Assembly (NCBI GenBank): GCA_930367215.1
Contig: OV884059.1
Span: 221,470,303-221,534,302 of the forward strand
Reading direction: 5' to 3'
DNA from: Pollenia angustigena
Taxonomy: Eukaryota > Arthropoda > Insecta > Diptera > Polleniidae
Length of the DNA stretch: 64,000 nt
The translations under genes were made by a program, and so were the position numbers. The number at the start of each line of letters is the position of its first letter. Position 1 is the stretch's first letter. Below the pieces are notes generated by a model, which saw only the letters and a program-made list of their open reading frames with translations, was not told the DNA's origin and did no database searches. Shown here one piece after another: positions 53,067-63,790 of this stretch.

Positions 53067-54168
53067 AAGACCAACAATATTCTGGGAGCGAAAATGAAAT
53101 GCAGAATCGTGTTTTTTTTTATTCATATCTTTTTAATTTAATTGATTGATAATTTAGAAAATTTCGTAATAAAAACTTGTTTAAAAAAAATTCATTTTAT
53201 TGGTTAATTAAGTATTCAAAAATTTTCGCTCGTGAGCGTGGGTGACCAAACATTTTATTTGCATGAACTTGAAAGCTGTGTGATAAAACAAAAAAATTTT
53301 TCCGTCAGAGTGCGTGAGCGCGCATGAACAACTTTTTCCTACGTGACAGTGCGTGGTGACTTAAAACTTATGGCCTTTAAGAGGGAGTGAGATTTCTAAA
53401 GACCTAATCTTAAAAATCATATAATTTGGCGCAGTCATTTGGCTAAAATTGTTTTTGGACAAGAAAAAAAGGAAACATTTTCTACAACGCACTGAAGATT
53501 TTTTTTCTCACAAATATGGTTGCCAAATATGCAGATTTATCTGTTTTTTTGCAGTTTTTAAAATGAAAAAAAATTTTATTTTTTTTTAATCACTGCATTT
53601 TTCACTTTTATTCCAATGATTTAATTACAATAGTATTACCAATTTATTCCAATGAAACAATGTTATAACTTGTACTCCCTATTAAAAGCACACATGTACA
53701 TCGATTCTAAGGCCATAATAGATAGGCCATTCATAAAAAATATTTGAGTCCTATAAAAGGTTTATTGTGTGTCGTATTGCTTTTTTTTTGCAATAACTTT
53801 AAGACTGTTTAATTTTTTTTTTTATTATTTTCCATATTTTAAAATTATATGAAAATACAACTTTGTTAACTGTGTTTTTTCATTGTACTATTTTTGCAGC
53901 TGTTTTTGTTAACAATTATAATTTTCTTTAACTATTTATTTATTCATGAGATAAAAAAATAAGTTTTTATATATTTTTTATCATTTAATATTGACGTTTA
54001 CACTAATTTATCATATAATAATACAACAGGCTGTTCACAAAAGAACTATGTAGCCTTAAATAGTATTTCAGTAATTAGCACTTTATAACACTTTTGGCTA
54101 AATATTATAGAACAGTTTTTGTTTTTTTTTTTTTTTATTCAGAAAAAATTAATTAAAAATATTCAATA
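53067..54168. other. AT-rich non-coding stretch, no gene seen
   Basis: Contains T-rich runs and a patch of GTGAGCGTG/GAGCGCG words near 53230-53350; no coding frame. Confidence 0.4.
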
Positions 54169-54252
54169 TCGAGGGTTATTTTTCAAATAGTGCTATCAGC
54201 AAAATCACAATTTTACAGGTGGGCGAAAAAACTGATTTTTTTGATAACTCTA

Positions 54253-54594
54253 ATGGCCATTTTCTCAATGTATCGACAAACTGCCTGTTACTTAATGTCA
54301 ACATAAATTTATTGGACCGATAAACTGTCTGTTAACGATTTTGGGTTTCTCAATATACCGACAAAAAACATTGTTTTCAGCTGGCAACGCCACTCAAAAT
54401 ACATGTAAAAGTTGGGAGTCAGCTGATTGAATTTATCTGTACGGCAAATAAAAGGAAAATAAATAATTGGCAGATGAGTGCCGGTTAGCTTTGCGATAAA
54501 ATCGAAGCAAATGAGACATTGAGAATACCAAATTTCTTTAATGTGCAGTTTTTCGTTGGGAAAAAAGATAATCGCCTAATGAGAAAATGGCCAT
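54253..54594. mobile_element. Possible MITE with ATGGCCATTTTCTCA ends
   Basis: ATGGCCATTTTCTCAAT at the left and ATGGCCATTTTCTCATT on the other strand at the right. The interior has ATCGACAAACTG, GACCGATAAACTG and CAGCTGAT words. No clear target duplication. Confidence 0.45.
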
Positions 54595-54819
54595 ACGAGT
54601 ATTAACTAAACTTTTTTTTACAACGTTATTAAAAAACAACGTCTAAATCATACATATGTTAATTTTCTTCTTAGTTCCAGATATTTGCTCTTATATGTCT
54701 GATAGCACTATTTGCAAATTAAAATTTTATCGATTTGAACATTGAAATAAGCAGATAGCACTATTTGAACAAAAATGAAAATGAGCTGTAATGAAATATA
54801 TTTGAGACTTTAGTTTAAA

Positions 54820-55215
54820 GGCAGAATTAGTCTTTACTTTCTGTTATGTTACGAATCAGCTGTCTTGTTTTTGTTATTAAAAAACCTATGAAATTGATTA
54901 GTTTTTCTGTTCTGTTGCGGTTCAGTTTGTTAAAATCAAAAACATGTTAAGTATTTGTAAGTGACAGCAAAATAAATAATAAAAAATACATATGTACATT
55001 GAAATAAACTGTTTTTTGATTTTAAGAATTCATAAAATTTAATTTTTTCATATTTATGTGAATAAAAGTTATTAAAATAAAGCAATGGACGGTGCAAAAC
55101 TAATAAATTTATCATAAATGGCTGATAAGTTACTACGGAAAAAGTAACTATAACAATTTCATAACAGAACGGCACGGAACAGAACAGAAACAGAAAGTAA
55201 AGACTAACTGAGCCT
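54820..55215. mobile_element. Possible MITE with TTAGTCTTTACTTTCTGTT ends
   Basis: TTAGTCTTTACTTTCTGTT occurs near 54829 and inverted near 55206, with AAGGC further out on both sides. The interior is AT-rich and non-coding, with no firm target duplication. Confidence 0.5.
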
Positions 55216-55219
55216 TAAG

Positions 55220-55845
55220 TTACACGAATTTTTATTAAAACAATTAGTAAAATTTAAAGAAACGCGTAATCATGTTAACAGAACACGAAATTAAGTTAAA
55301 ATTTTACACTGACGTTTATTGAAAGACAATAAATAATTAAACTTGATCCACATATTTTAAGTGATCATAAAAATAATGATATTCTAGCGAAAAAGAAGAC
55401 GTCAATGCTTTGGAAATGCATCCGTTTGCTTAGTTAAAAAGAACATGGCCAGATTGTAAGGGTTTTGCTTCTATTTATATCGCTGCACAATTTGGAAAAA
55501 AAATTTAAATAAATATATATTTTATAAACGGTTGGTCCGATTGGAATGTATTTTGAGGTGACAATTAAAAGGTTGTAGTCGAGTTTAAGTCTTGGATTTG
55601 AGTTCTATATACTAAGCAGGAGAGGTGGTATAGGTTCCCAAATTAGGACATCTCGGTTATAACAAAAACTAAAAACGATCCTTAATTCTTAATTTTAGCT
55701 GGATGCTAAAAATAATTTTTAGTGAAATGCGCTTGCCGAGTTCTTCACAATTTTTAATTGGTCTTGTATTTTGGAAATAAAGGACTCAAATTTATCATAA
55801 TTTTCTTGAAATATGTTTTTGTGAATTATCAACAAGATTTTGTGT
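55220..55845. other. AT-rich non-coding stretch, no gene seen
   Basis: No supported frame or repeat. It ends at the left terminus of a CCC-type foldback element. Confidence 0.4.
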
Positions 55846-55948
55846 GTCGTGCTTGGCTGTAGGAAATATCGCCCAAAGAAAAATGGCCCAAAAAAATAAA
55901 TGAAAAATCGCCCAAAAAAAAAATCCATGTAAAATTGGGCCTGAATTC

Positions 55949-57061
55949 GGCGGTGCGCAAAATGACCCCTGGAAATATTGCCCCAAAAGGAAAATGAAAA
56001 ACGGCCCCAAAATTTTACATGAGACACAACAACACGCAATTTTGGCGCAATTTTTGTGTTTTTTTTTGGGGTTATTTTTCATTTTTTCGTTAGGGTGTTT
56101 TTTTCATTTTAAGTGGAATGAAAAATTACCCCAAATAAAATCACAATTTTTACTTTGGGGCTATTTTTTATCTACTAATAAAAAATGTAAGTTTAAAGAA
56201 ATGAAAAATCACCCCAAAAATTTTTACAAAAATTCTATGTAAAAGTTTCTAGGGATAACTTAAAAATCCAGAATTCTTATACCAAAGTAGAGAAAATCCT
56301 TGCCGGTTATGCAGAGATGCTTTAGTTAGCGAAGCCGGTGTTTGTTATACCATAGAGGAAAAAATCCTTGAGCCCGGCCGAAGGCCGGTTATTACGAGAA
56401 GAGTTCGTTATACCATAGAAAAGAAAATCCTTGCGCCCGGCTATATAGTGAAGCTTTAGTGAGCGAAGCCAGTGTTCGTTATACCAAAGAGAAGAAAATC
56501 ATTTCACCCGGCCGAAGGCCGGCTATACAGAGAAGCTTTAGTTAGCGAAGCCAGTGTTCGTTATACCATAGAGAAAAAAATCCTTGCGCCCGGCCGAAGG
56601 CCGGCTATAACGTAGAGCTTTAGTAAGCAAAGCCAGTGTTCGTTATACCATAAAGAAAAAAATCCTTGTGCATGGCCGAAAGCCCAACCGTGCTATCAAT
56701 CGTACGATTTTTAAAACCAAAACTGTATAATTATCCGGATTTTGAAATCGGGATTCTAAATTTGGGACTTTTAGTTTTGGGCATATGAACTCCACCGAAA
56801 ATGTTTAATGTCACTTTCTTTGTGTTCTTTTTTGGGGTTAAAATTCATTATACATTTTGAGGTGATTTTTCATAATGAAGAATAACCCCAAATTTAGGGT
56901 CATATTTCATTTTATTTTTAGGGTTATTTTTCATTTTTTTGGGGTAATTTTTCACTAAAAAAATTGGGCCACATTGCATTATGAAAAATAGCCCCAAATT
57001 TGGGGTCAATTTTCATTTATTTTTTGGGGCGATATTTCGTGGGGCCATATTTCGCAGCGCC
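55949..57061. mobile_element. Mutator-like/foldback element with 9-bp TSD, copy 2 (CCCC type)
   Basis: Same ends as copy 1 (GGCGGTGCGCAAAATGACCC and GGCGCTGCG) and the same arm motifs and satellite core. A perfect 9-bp duplication CCTGAATTC flanks it (55940-55948 and 57062-57070). The uninterrupted target (GGCCTGAATTCATATGAAAA) is present in a paralogous arm near 59320-59335 on the other strand, confirming the exact insertion. No transposase. Confidence 0.8.
56265..56690. repeat. 79-bp satellite array, copy 2
   Basis: Five or so units with GTTATACCATAGAG, GGCCGAAGGCC and GCTTTAGTTAGCGAAGCC, in the core of the CCCC-type element. Confidence 0.8.
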
Positions 57062-57430
57062 CCTGAATTCATATGAAAAGTGACCCAAAATTTTTGGGCT
57101 ATTTTTCGTTATTATTGGGTGATTTTTCGTTTTCTAAAAAAAATATTATAAAATATTATATAAAAAATAGGGCTGTAGGAAATATCGCCCAAAGAAAAAT
57201 GGCCCAAAAAAAATAATGAAAAATCGCCCAAATGAAGAATCGCCCAAAAGAACATGAAAAATAACCCAAAAAGTTATATATGAAATTTTGCCCAAAAGAA
57301 ACGAAAAAGAGCCCAAATTGAAAATGAAAAATGACCCAAAAAGAAAAAACGAATTTTTTCCCAAAAAAGAAATAAAAATTACCCATTTTGCAAAACAGTG
57401 TTTATTATTCATATAAATTTAGTAACTTAC

Positions 57431-57596
57431 AAATGTAAGAGAAAAACATGTTTTATTATGGTCACAACCAACAAAACTATTTTTAAAGAAACTTATTTTA
57501 CCATAATGTGGTTGTCGGTGACAATGATTTGGTTAAATTAAACATAATATGGTCAACATTTTTTTAAAAATGGTTTTGTTGTTTTTTCTCTGGGTG
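57431..57596. mobile_element. Small MITE of the AGAGAAAAAACATG family
   Basis: The right end reads CACCCAGAGAAAAAAC on the other strand; the left end AAGAGAAAAACATGTTTTAT is eroded. The interior has ACCATAATGTGGTTG-type palindromes. It is the inverted counterpart of 60257-60406. Confidence 0.6.
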
Positions 57597-57639
57597 CATA
57601 TATTAAACTTATAACGAAAACACTTTTGGGCGCAAGGAT

Positions 57640-58140
57640 TATCTCCCCTATGTTGTAACAATTACCGGCAGCGCTTACTAAAGCTTTTCGGCATAGCCGG
57701 CCTTCGGCCGGCCGCAAGGATTTTCTACTCTATGGTATAACAAAAACCGGCTTCGCTAACTAAAGCTTCTCTGCATAGCCGGCCTTCGGCCGGGCGCAAA
57801 GATTTTCTCCTTTATGGTATAACAAGTACCGGTTTCGCTAAGTAAAGCTTCTAAAATCTGCCTTGTTTCCGAACGAAGGCCGACTTCGCAGATAAGCTTT
57901 AGTTATCGAAGGCAGTATTTGTTATACCATACAGGAGAAAATCCTTGCGCCTGGCCGAAAGCCGGCTGGGCAGAGAAGCTTTAGTTAGCGAAGCCGGTTT
58001 TTGTTATACCATAGAGGAGAAAATCCTTGCACCCGGCCGAAGGCCGGCTTTGCAGAGAAGCTTAAGTTAGCGAAGCCGGTACTTTTTTTTATCAAAGAGG
58101 AGAAAATCCTTGCGCCCGGCCATAGGCCGGCTATGCTTTC
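57640..58140. repeat. 79-bp satellite array, copy 3
   Basis: About six units. The orientation of the units switches near 57870, so the array itself is partly inverted. GGCCGAAGGCCGGC is its most conserved word. Confidence 0.8.
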
Positions 58141-58281
58141 GAGTTTGTAAGCTATACTTTCGAGTTTGTCCACGGACACTATGTCACTGGACGTTATGAC
58201 ATGCCACCTTTTTGCAATATGTCCCTTTATTTTTATAAATTACATTTAGGAATTCTTCGTATAGTAATAATGAATGATTTA

Positions 58282-59175
58282 AGCTAAGATCCCACTATCG
58301 GCTCAAATAGCACAATCTGTGACGATTTTTATCGTGCTATATCGGCACACATTAAAAAACTTTGCACAATTTTTTCTTAGGTGGTCCCATTATCGTCGCA
58401 CATTGTGACAATTTTGTTCGGTTCATATCGGCCAAAACTCAATTGCGACAATAATCGGTACAATGCGGTCACACTATCGTGCTATTTGGGCAAATTAAAT
58501 GAAATGTTTTTGTTTATTTACTTGTTGGCAGACATAATTTTACTTTAGAAATTCGCAAAATTCTCCGTCCGAATATCAAATTATGTTTCCTAACAATTTT
58601 AAATAATATGTTAATATATGTATAATAAAAAATATATTCAATTTCATTTAAACTTACTGCAGTTGTTCTTTTTTTTTTTTTTGTAATTGTTGTTTTGTAA
58701 ACAGATGTATACAAACCAGGGATGGCAACATCGATACAACTGCAATGTTTTGTTTAAAGCGAATTGTTTTCTTTCATTTAGTAGTACAAATGTACTATTT
58801 AACGTTTCAATACATAAATAATAGATAAAACAAATGTAATTTTGGTACTATTAAGCTCAAAAAAGTAAAATTTTAGTAGCCAGTTTGTGCAATTTAAAAA
58901 TTTCGTTTTGCCATCCCTTGTATCGGCGCTGATTGGCGACTGTGATCGGCACACAAGTGGCCGATAAAAATCGGTACATATTAAACAATTTTATTGCTCC
59001 ACATTGTGCAAAATAGTGTTCACATTATCGGCGCATCTAGGTTAATTTTGATTGTCCACAGTCAGCACAATTTCGGCACAGATTGTCGCATATTAAAACA
59101 TTTTGACCGTTCACACTATCGGCACATGAAATACGCCAAAAATTGGTACATTGCGCCGATAGTGGGATCTTAGCT
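58282..59175. mobile_element. PIF/Harbinger-like MITE, AGCTAAGATCCCACTATCGG ends, 894 bp
   Basis: Perfect 20-bp inverted ends AGCTAAGATCCCACTATCGG and TTA flanks (58279-58281 and 59176-59178). The empty site (GTCTAAATC on the other strand) is seen intact at about 59497 and 61577. Subterminal repeats of ATCGGCACA, CACATTGTG and CACACTATCG fill both halves. No transposase. Confidence 0.8.
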
Positions 59176-59639
59176 TTAGACAAATAGTATGCCCGAAAAA
59201 ATGGGCTATTTTTCATATAATATTTTTGGGTGATTTTTCATAATAAAAAATCACCAAATTTAAAAAACGAAAAATCAGCCAATTGTAACGAAAAATAGCC
59301 CAACAATTTTGGGTCACTTTTCATATGAATTCAGGCCCAATTTTACATGGAATTTCTTTGGGCGATTTTTCATTTATTTTTTTGGGCCATTTTTCTTTGG
59401 GCGATATTTCCTACAGCCAAAAAATAGCACATTTTTTCAGGCCATTTTTCATTTTTAAAATTTCATCAAAATCTTACATACTATTTGTCTAAATCATTCA
59501 TTATTTCTATACGTAGAATTCCTAAATGTTATTTATAAAAATAAGGGGACATATTGCAAAAAGGTGGCATGTCATAACGTCCAGTGTCATAGTGTCCGTG
59601 GATAAAACTCGAAAGCATAGCTTACAAACTCGAAAGCAT

Positions 59640-60230
59640 AGCCGGCCTTTGGCGGGGCGCAAGCATTTTCTCCTCTTTGATAAAACAAGTACCGGCTTCG
59701 CTAACTAAAGCTTCTCGGCACAGCCGGCCTATGGCCGGGGGCAAGGATTTTCTCCTCTATGGTATAACAAAAATCGGCTTCGCTAACTAAAGCTTCTCTG
59801 CATAGCCGGCCTTCGGCCGGGGGCAAGGATTTTGTCCTCTATGGTATAACAAATGCTGGCTTCGCTAACTAAAGCTTATCTGCGAAGTCGGCCTTCGTTC
59901 GGAAACAAGGCAGATTTTAGAAGCTTTACTAAGCGAAACCGGTACTTGTTATACCATAAACCAAAAAATCCTTGCGCCCACCCAAAAGCCGTCTGCGCAG
60001 AGAAGCTTTAGTTAGCGAAGCCGGTCTTTGTTATATCATACAGGAGAAAATCCTTGCCCCGGCCGAAGGCCGTCTATGCAGAGAAGCTTTAGTTAGCGAA
60101 GCCGGTTTTTGTTATACCATAGAGTAGAAAATACTTGCGCCTGGCCGAAGGCCGGCTATGCCCGAGACGCTTTAGTAAGCGTTGCCGGTATTTGTTACAA
60201 CATAGGGAAGAAAATCCTTGCGCCCAAAAG
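59640..60230. repeat. 79-bp satellite array, copy 4
   Basis: About seven units; TTTAGTTAGCGAAG at 60009 and 60088 gives a 79-bp period. It is the inverted partner of copy 3. Confidence 0.8.
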
Positions 60231-60256
60231 TGTTTTCCTTATATGTTTAATATATG

Positions 60257-60406
60257 CACGCAGAGAAAAAAAAAACAACAAAACCATTTTTAAATGTTTA
60301 ATTTAACCATATCATTGTCAACGACAACCATATTATGGTAAAATAAGTTTCTTTAAAAATAGTTTTGTTGGTTGTGACCATAATAAAACAGGTTTTTCTC
60401 TGCGTG
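60257..60406. mobile_element. 150-bp MITE, CACGCAGAGAAAA ends, TATG duplication
   Basis: CACGCAGAGAAAAAAAAAAC at the left and CACGCAGAGAAAAACCTGTT on the other strand at the right. TATG lies on both sides (60253-60256 and 60407-60410). The interior is palindromic around ACCATATTATGGT. Confidence 0.7.
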
Positions 60407-60439
60407 TATGTAGATCTTTTTTTGTATTAAACATCTTTA

Positions 60440-60907
60440 CACGTAGAGAAAAAACATGTTTAAATATGGTCATCTCCAAAATTTTAAACATATTATGGTT
60501 AATATATCCATATTATTGTCACCTACAACCATATTATGGTTTAATTAATCCTCCACCAAGAAGCCACAACCATATTATGGTTGCCTCTAAACATGTTATG
60601 GTTAAATATGATAATAATTTGTTTTAAAATTAACAATAGTATTTTCCTCTTTTCCAAGAGCAACATCCTATGATTGAAAACTAATCATGCTATTATAAGT
60701 GTTAAACATGTTTTAGTTTTTTTTGACCATAACATGTTCAGAGGCAATCATAATATGGTTGTGACTTCTTGATGGAGGACCAATTCAACCATAATATGGT
60801 TGTAGGTGACAATAATATTGTTAAATGAAACATAATATGTTTAAAATTTTCATGTAAAATAGTTTTGTTGGAGGTGACCATATTTAAACATGTTTTTTCT
60901 CTGGGTG
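60440..60907. mobile_element. 468-bp MITE, CACGTAGAGAAAAAACATG ends
   Basis: CACGTAGAGAAAAAACATGT at the left and CACCCAGAGAAAAAACATGT on the other strand at the right; TA lies on both sides. The interior is an ordered series of ACCATAATATGGTTG palindromes, mirrored about the middle, almost the same as 47879-48365. Confidence 0.7.
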
Positions 60908-61244
60908 TAGTAATTATGGACCTTATGACATTTTTAAATAGACATAATGTCCATTTGCAAAGTATCTTAATGCCCACGGACGTTATGACATTTTCAAAAT
61001 TGTCACAGTGTCCATGGACATTACGACACTGGACTTTATGACATGTCGCCTTGCAAAAAGCTTTATTCTGTTTTGAGTAATTGATTATAACTATGCAGTG
61101 ATTAATTAATATTTAACTATTGAATAGTGCACAAAGTTTGGCGGAGGGCTCAAATAGGTATTACTGTCCATACTACAGCGCAGCTGTCGAAGATACAATG
61201 CAATTTTTTTCATAAAACTTACATTTGTATGGGTAATTTAAACA

Positions 61245-61640
61245 ATTTTGTTTTAGGAAAAAATTATTTTTTTCTTTTTTATTTTGTTCCCTTTTTCGTT
61301 TCTTTTGGGTAAAATTTCATATATAACTTTTTGGGTAATTTTTCATGTTCTTTTGGGCGATTCTTCATTTGGGCGATTTTTCATTTATTTTTTTGGGCCA
61401 TTTTTCTTTGGGCGATATTTCCTACAGCCGCACGAGGCTGGGCCTAAATTCATATGAAAGTGGCCCAAAATTTTTGGTCTATTTTTCGTTTTTTTCGCTT
61501 TTTAAATTTTATTATATTAAAATTAGTCCATTTTTTCAGGCCACTTTTCGTTTTTAAAATTTCGTCAAAATCTTACATACTATTTGTCTAAATTATTCAA
61601 TATTACTATACGTAGAATTCCTAAATGTGACAGATGACCC
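61245..61640. mobile_element. Right terminus of a CCC-type foldback element and adjoining arm
   Basis: 61245-61429 is the inverted counterpart of 57171-57400 and ends GGGCGATATTTCCTACAGCC. From about 61440 another CCC-type arm continues (TTCATATGAAAG-GGCCCAAAA, TTTTTTCAGGCCA, TACTATTTGTCTAAAT, GAATTCCTAAATGT), serving as the uninterrupted reference for insertion sites elsewhere. The 9-bp flank GCACGAGGC has no matching partner in the window. Confidence 0.55.
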
Positions 61641-61723
61641 TTCAGTTAGTGAACTCGTTTCTATAAAAAACACATTTTTGAAAAATTGCAGATAGCACTA
61701 TTTGAAAAATAACCCTCGATATG

Positions 61724-63229
61724 TTTTATTATTTTTTTTTTTTTCATAAAAATAAATTTTTTTTTTTTTGTAAAAAACTATGGCATCACAGCTCACAAAT
61801 TACAAACTCCCTCACACAAGTTCTTGTTTTTTGTCTTTTCTTTTTTAGTTAACATCTATTTTCATTTTGCTTTTCGTTGTGCTTTGTGAAATCTTAATTA
61901 TGCAAAAGTTTGTTGAAAGTTGTGACAAAGTTTTCAATACTTTTCTGTAGTTATTTTTTCTTACACAAAAATATTTTTGTTCTATTTTGCAATTATTTAA
62001 TCAAGTATTGTAGTAGATATTGTTGCTAGATTGTTATAATACTCTACCTTTTTACTAAAAAAAAAAACATGAAGGAAAGGAAACTGGACAGTTGCTGTTG
62101 TCTAAAGCACATTCTCGCTCTCTATCTATCTCTATCTTGTACGTAGGATTTATTATAAAACAGTTGAAAGGATAAGTTTTATCGACAGTATTCGAAAAAA
62201 AATAGATATCAATGTTTTTTTTTTTTTGTTTTTGCCTGGATTTTGTTAAATACTTCTTTAAGTTGTAATAAATATTTGATTTTCTTTGTACACACTTACA
62301 AATACTTTTTTGTAAACATTTAGTTTTATTTTCAAAAGAAAACTTTATTAATTTTATTTATTTTTAAACAAAAGACATTCGAAAATATGAATTGTTGAAG
62401 AAAATTCTAATAATCATATTCCCTTTTAAAGGTTTTCCTGGGGAGTCAAAAATTTCATTAATAAGTGTTAGTTTTAATGTGCTAAATTCCCATTTCATAC
62501 TATTGATAAATTGAATTTTATTGTTGGTGGGATAAGCTATTCCTATGCGCATTTCCCTGGTTGCTTAGGTCAGATCGTCAGGAAACTTCATCCAAATATT
62601 TTAGAAAAAAATAAAGATATTCGGGCATGTTCTACAAATCGAAATGAAATGGATTTCAAATCGCACAAATATCGAAAACGAGCCTGTAAAGAAAGTTCAT
62701 AAAAATATTCCCTTTTGTATACTTAAAACTTCGAGTAACAATTATCTTTAAAAGAACCACTGTTAAGATCAGGAAAAACTACAGTAATTTTGAAAACAAT
62801 TGAGTTCAAAATCTCGTTCGATTTTAATTCCACTTCATTTGAATTTCTAGAACATGTCCGATTATACAAATTAAACTGTTAACCGAATAAGAATTATAAA
62901 CTCCAGTTTTACATTTCCAAACGGTTCTTTCTTTTTATGGTAATCACTAAAATTTTTACAATTTAGTTTAACCGAATACAAAGTAAAAAGGGGAATCCCA
63001 TTTTAAAAGATGATTTACAGATCTTTTTGATGTTGTTAGAGTTTAAAAGTCTGTTTTTTGATGTTTGTGTTACACATACTAAATAAAGTCAAATGAACTG
63101 AATTGTTATTTTTTCTTATATTTCGTTAAGTTTTTTATAGTTTTTATGTTAAATAAACTAAAATCAAAAAAAAGCATAGTTTTTATATCTTTTTGGTCAA
63201 TTTACTCAAATTTTTGTATAAAAACCCGT
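61724..63229. other. AT-rich non-coding stretch, no gene seen
   Basis: Short poly(T) and poly(A) runs; no supported frame, RNA gene or repeat boundary. Confidence 0.45.
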
Positions 63230-63405
63230 CCAGAAATTCGAATAATTCGTAAATTCGAATCGCCCTAAAAACAAAATGGTTCGAATTTCCGAGCGTGTAC
63301 TGTATATATACTTTATAGGCTCTAACATCAATATTAATTACAAACGGAATGACAAACTCATATATGTTTACCCTTTTCACCACCTGTGGTGAAGGGTATG
63401 CAAAC
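63230..63405 (-). repeat. Pogo-like end next to a mini-me fragment
   Basis: On the minus strand, CAGTACACGCTCGGAAATTC from about 63301 resembles a pogo/Tigger terminus, with AATTCGAA words behind it. From 63405 to 63303 the minus strand carries TACCCTTCACCACAGGTGGT, GTCATTCCGTTTGTAAT and CTATAAAGTATATATAC, the 5' part of a mini-me-like element. No complete element is present. Confidence 0.5.
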
Positions 63406-63620
63406 CAAAAACAAAAAAATTGGCGAAAATACAATGAATAAAGCAAAAATCGGATTTTTAAAATTTTAGGTTAAGATATCTCACAGAAGGAAATATTAGA
63501 AAGGTTATTTTATTTATTATCAAAATAATTTGCGATATTGTCACAAGTAGAACTGTTGCTTATAATTCTTATACGCTTAACAGTTTTATTTGATGTTATA
63601 TCTTTAGTTTTCTTTAGAGA

Positions 63621-63790
63621 ATAACTTTTATTTTTGCTCGAAAAAATAAAAATCAATATTTAACTGTTATTTTTGTTCAAAAAAATAAAAATCAAAAAAT
63701 AACTGTTATTTTTGATCGAGAAAATAAAAATTAAAAAATAACAGTTATTTTTGCCAAAAAAAAATAAAAATCAAAATATAACTGTTTTCA
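63621..63790. repeat. 39-bp tandem repeat, about four units
   Basis: TAACTGTTATTTTTG recurs at 63622 (variant), 63661, 63700 and 63739, with AAAAATAAAAATCAA between. Each unit is nearly self-complementary. Confidence 0.75.

Larger units (their letters stand above)
55855..57170. mobile_element. Left part of an outer CCC-type foldback element
   Basis: Begins GGCTGTAGGAAATATCGCCC and continues with GAAAAATGGCCCAAA-type motifs. It is cut by the CCCC-type element at 55949-57061 (target CCTGAATTC), resumes at 57062, and is cut again at 57170 by another CCC-type element. The sequence continues at 59428. Its right end is not certain; the inverted terminus at 61429 is one candidate but has a different flank. 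Confidence 0.55.
57171..59418. mobile_element. CCC-type foldback element with perfect 9-bp TSD, 2248 bp
   Basis: GGCTGTAGGAAATATCGCCC at both ends (inverted), with arms of GAAAAATNGCCCAAA motifs. The duplication AAAAAATAG flanks it (57162-57170 and 59419-59427). The paralogous stretch 61449-61560 runs through the same site without interruption, confirming the insertion. Inside are a MITE (57431-57596), a satellite array (57640-58140) and a PIF/Harbinger-like MITE (58282-59175). No transposase. Confidence 0.75.
57600..60256. repeat. Large inverted repeat with arms of about 0.7 kb
   Basis: The left arm 57600-58281 and the right arm about 59485-60256 are inverted copies. Both run from CATATATTAAAC and CCAAAAGTGTTTTC, through the satellite and TCGAAAGCATAG, GTCCGTGG, TCATAACGTCCAGTG and TTGCAATATGTCCC, to GGAATTC and TGAATGATTTA. 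The loop holds a PIF/Harbinger-like MITE and the end of the 2248-bp element. Confidence 0.75.
54169..61723. mobile_element. Outer pair of inverted ends enclosing the foldback nest
   Basis: TCGAGGGTTATTTTTCAAAT continuing with AGTGCTATC at 54169-54197 is matched in reverse at 61695-61723, and TA lies outside each copy. The motif GATAGCACTATTTGAA also recurs at about 54703 and 54755. These could be the ends of one Tc1/mariner-type non-autonomous element later filled by other insertions, or two separate single ends. Confidence 0.4.

Noticed and set aside
55719..56242. Several overlapping frames rich in F, W and G
   Set aside because: They are translations of the GAAAAATNGCCCAAA arm motif on both strands; the same pattern recurs at 57146-57412 and 61345-61557.
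57985..60306. Frames of 60-65 codons containing KLESIA or RKHS words
   Set aside because: They are readings of the 79-bp satellite and change frame with each unit.
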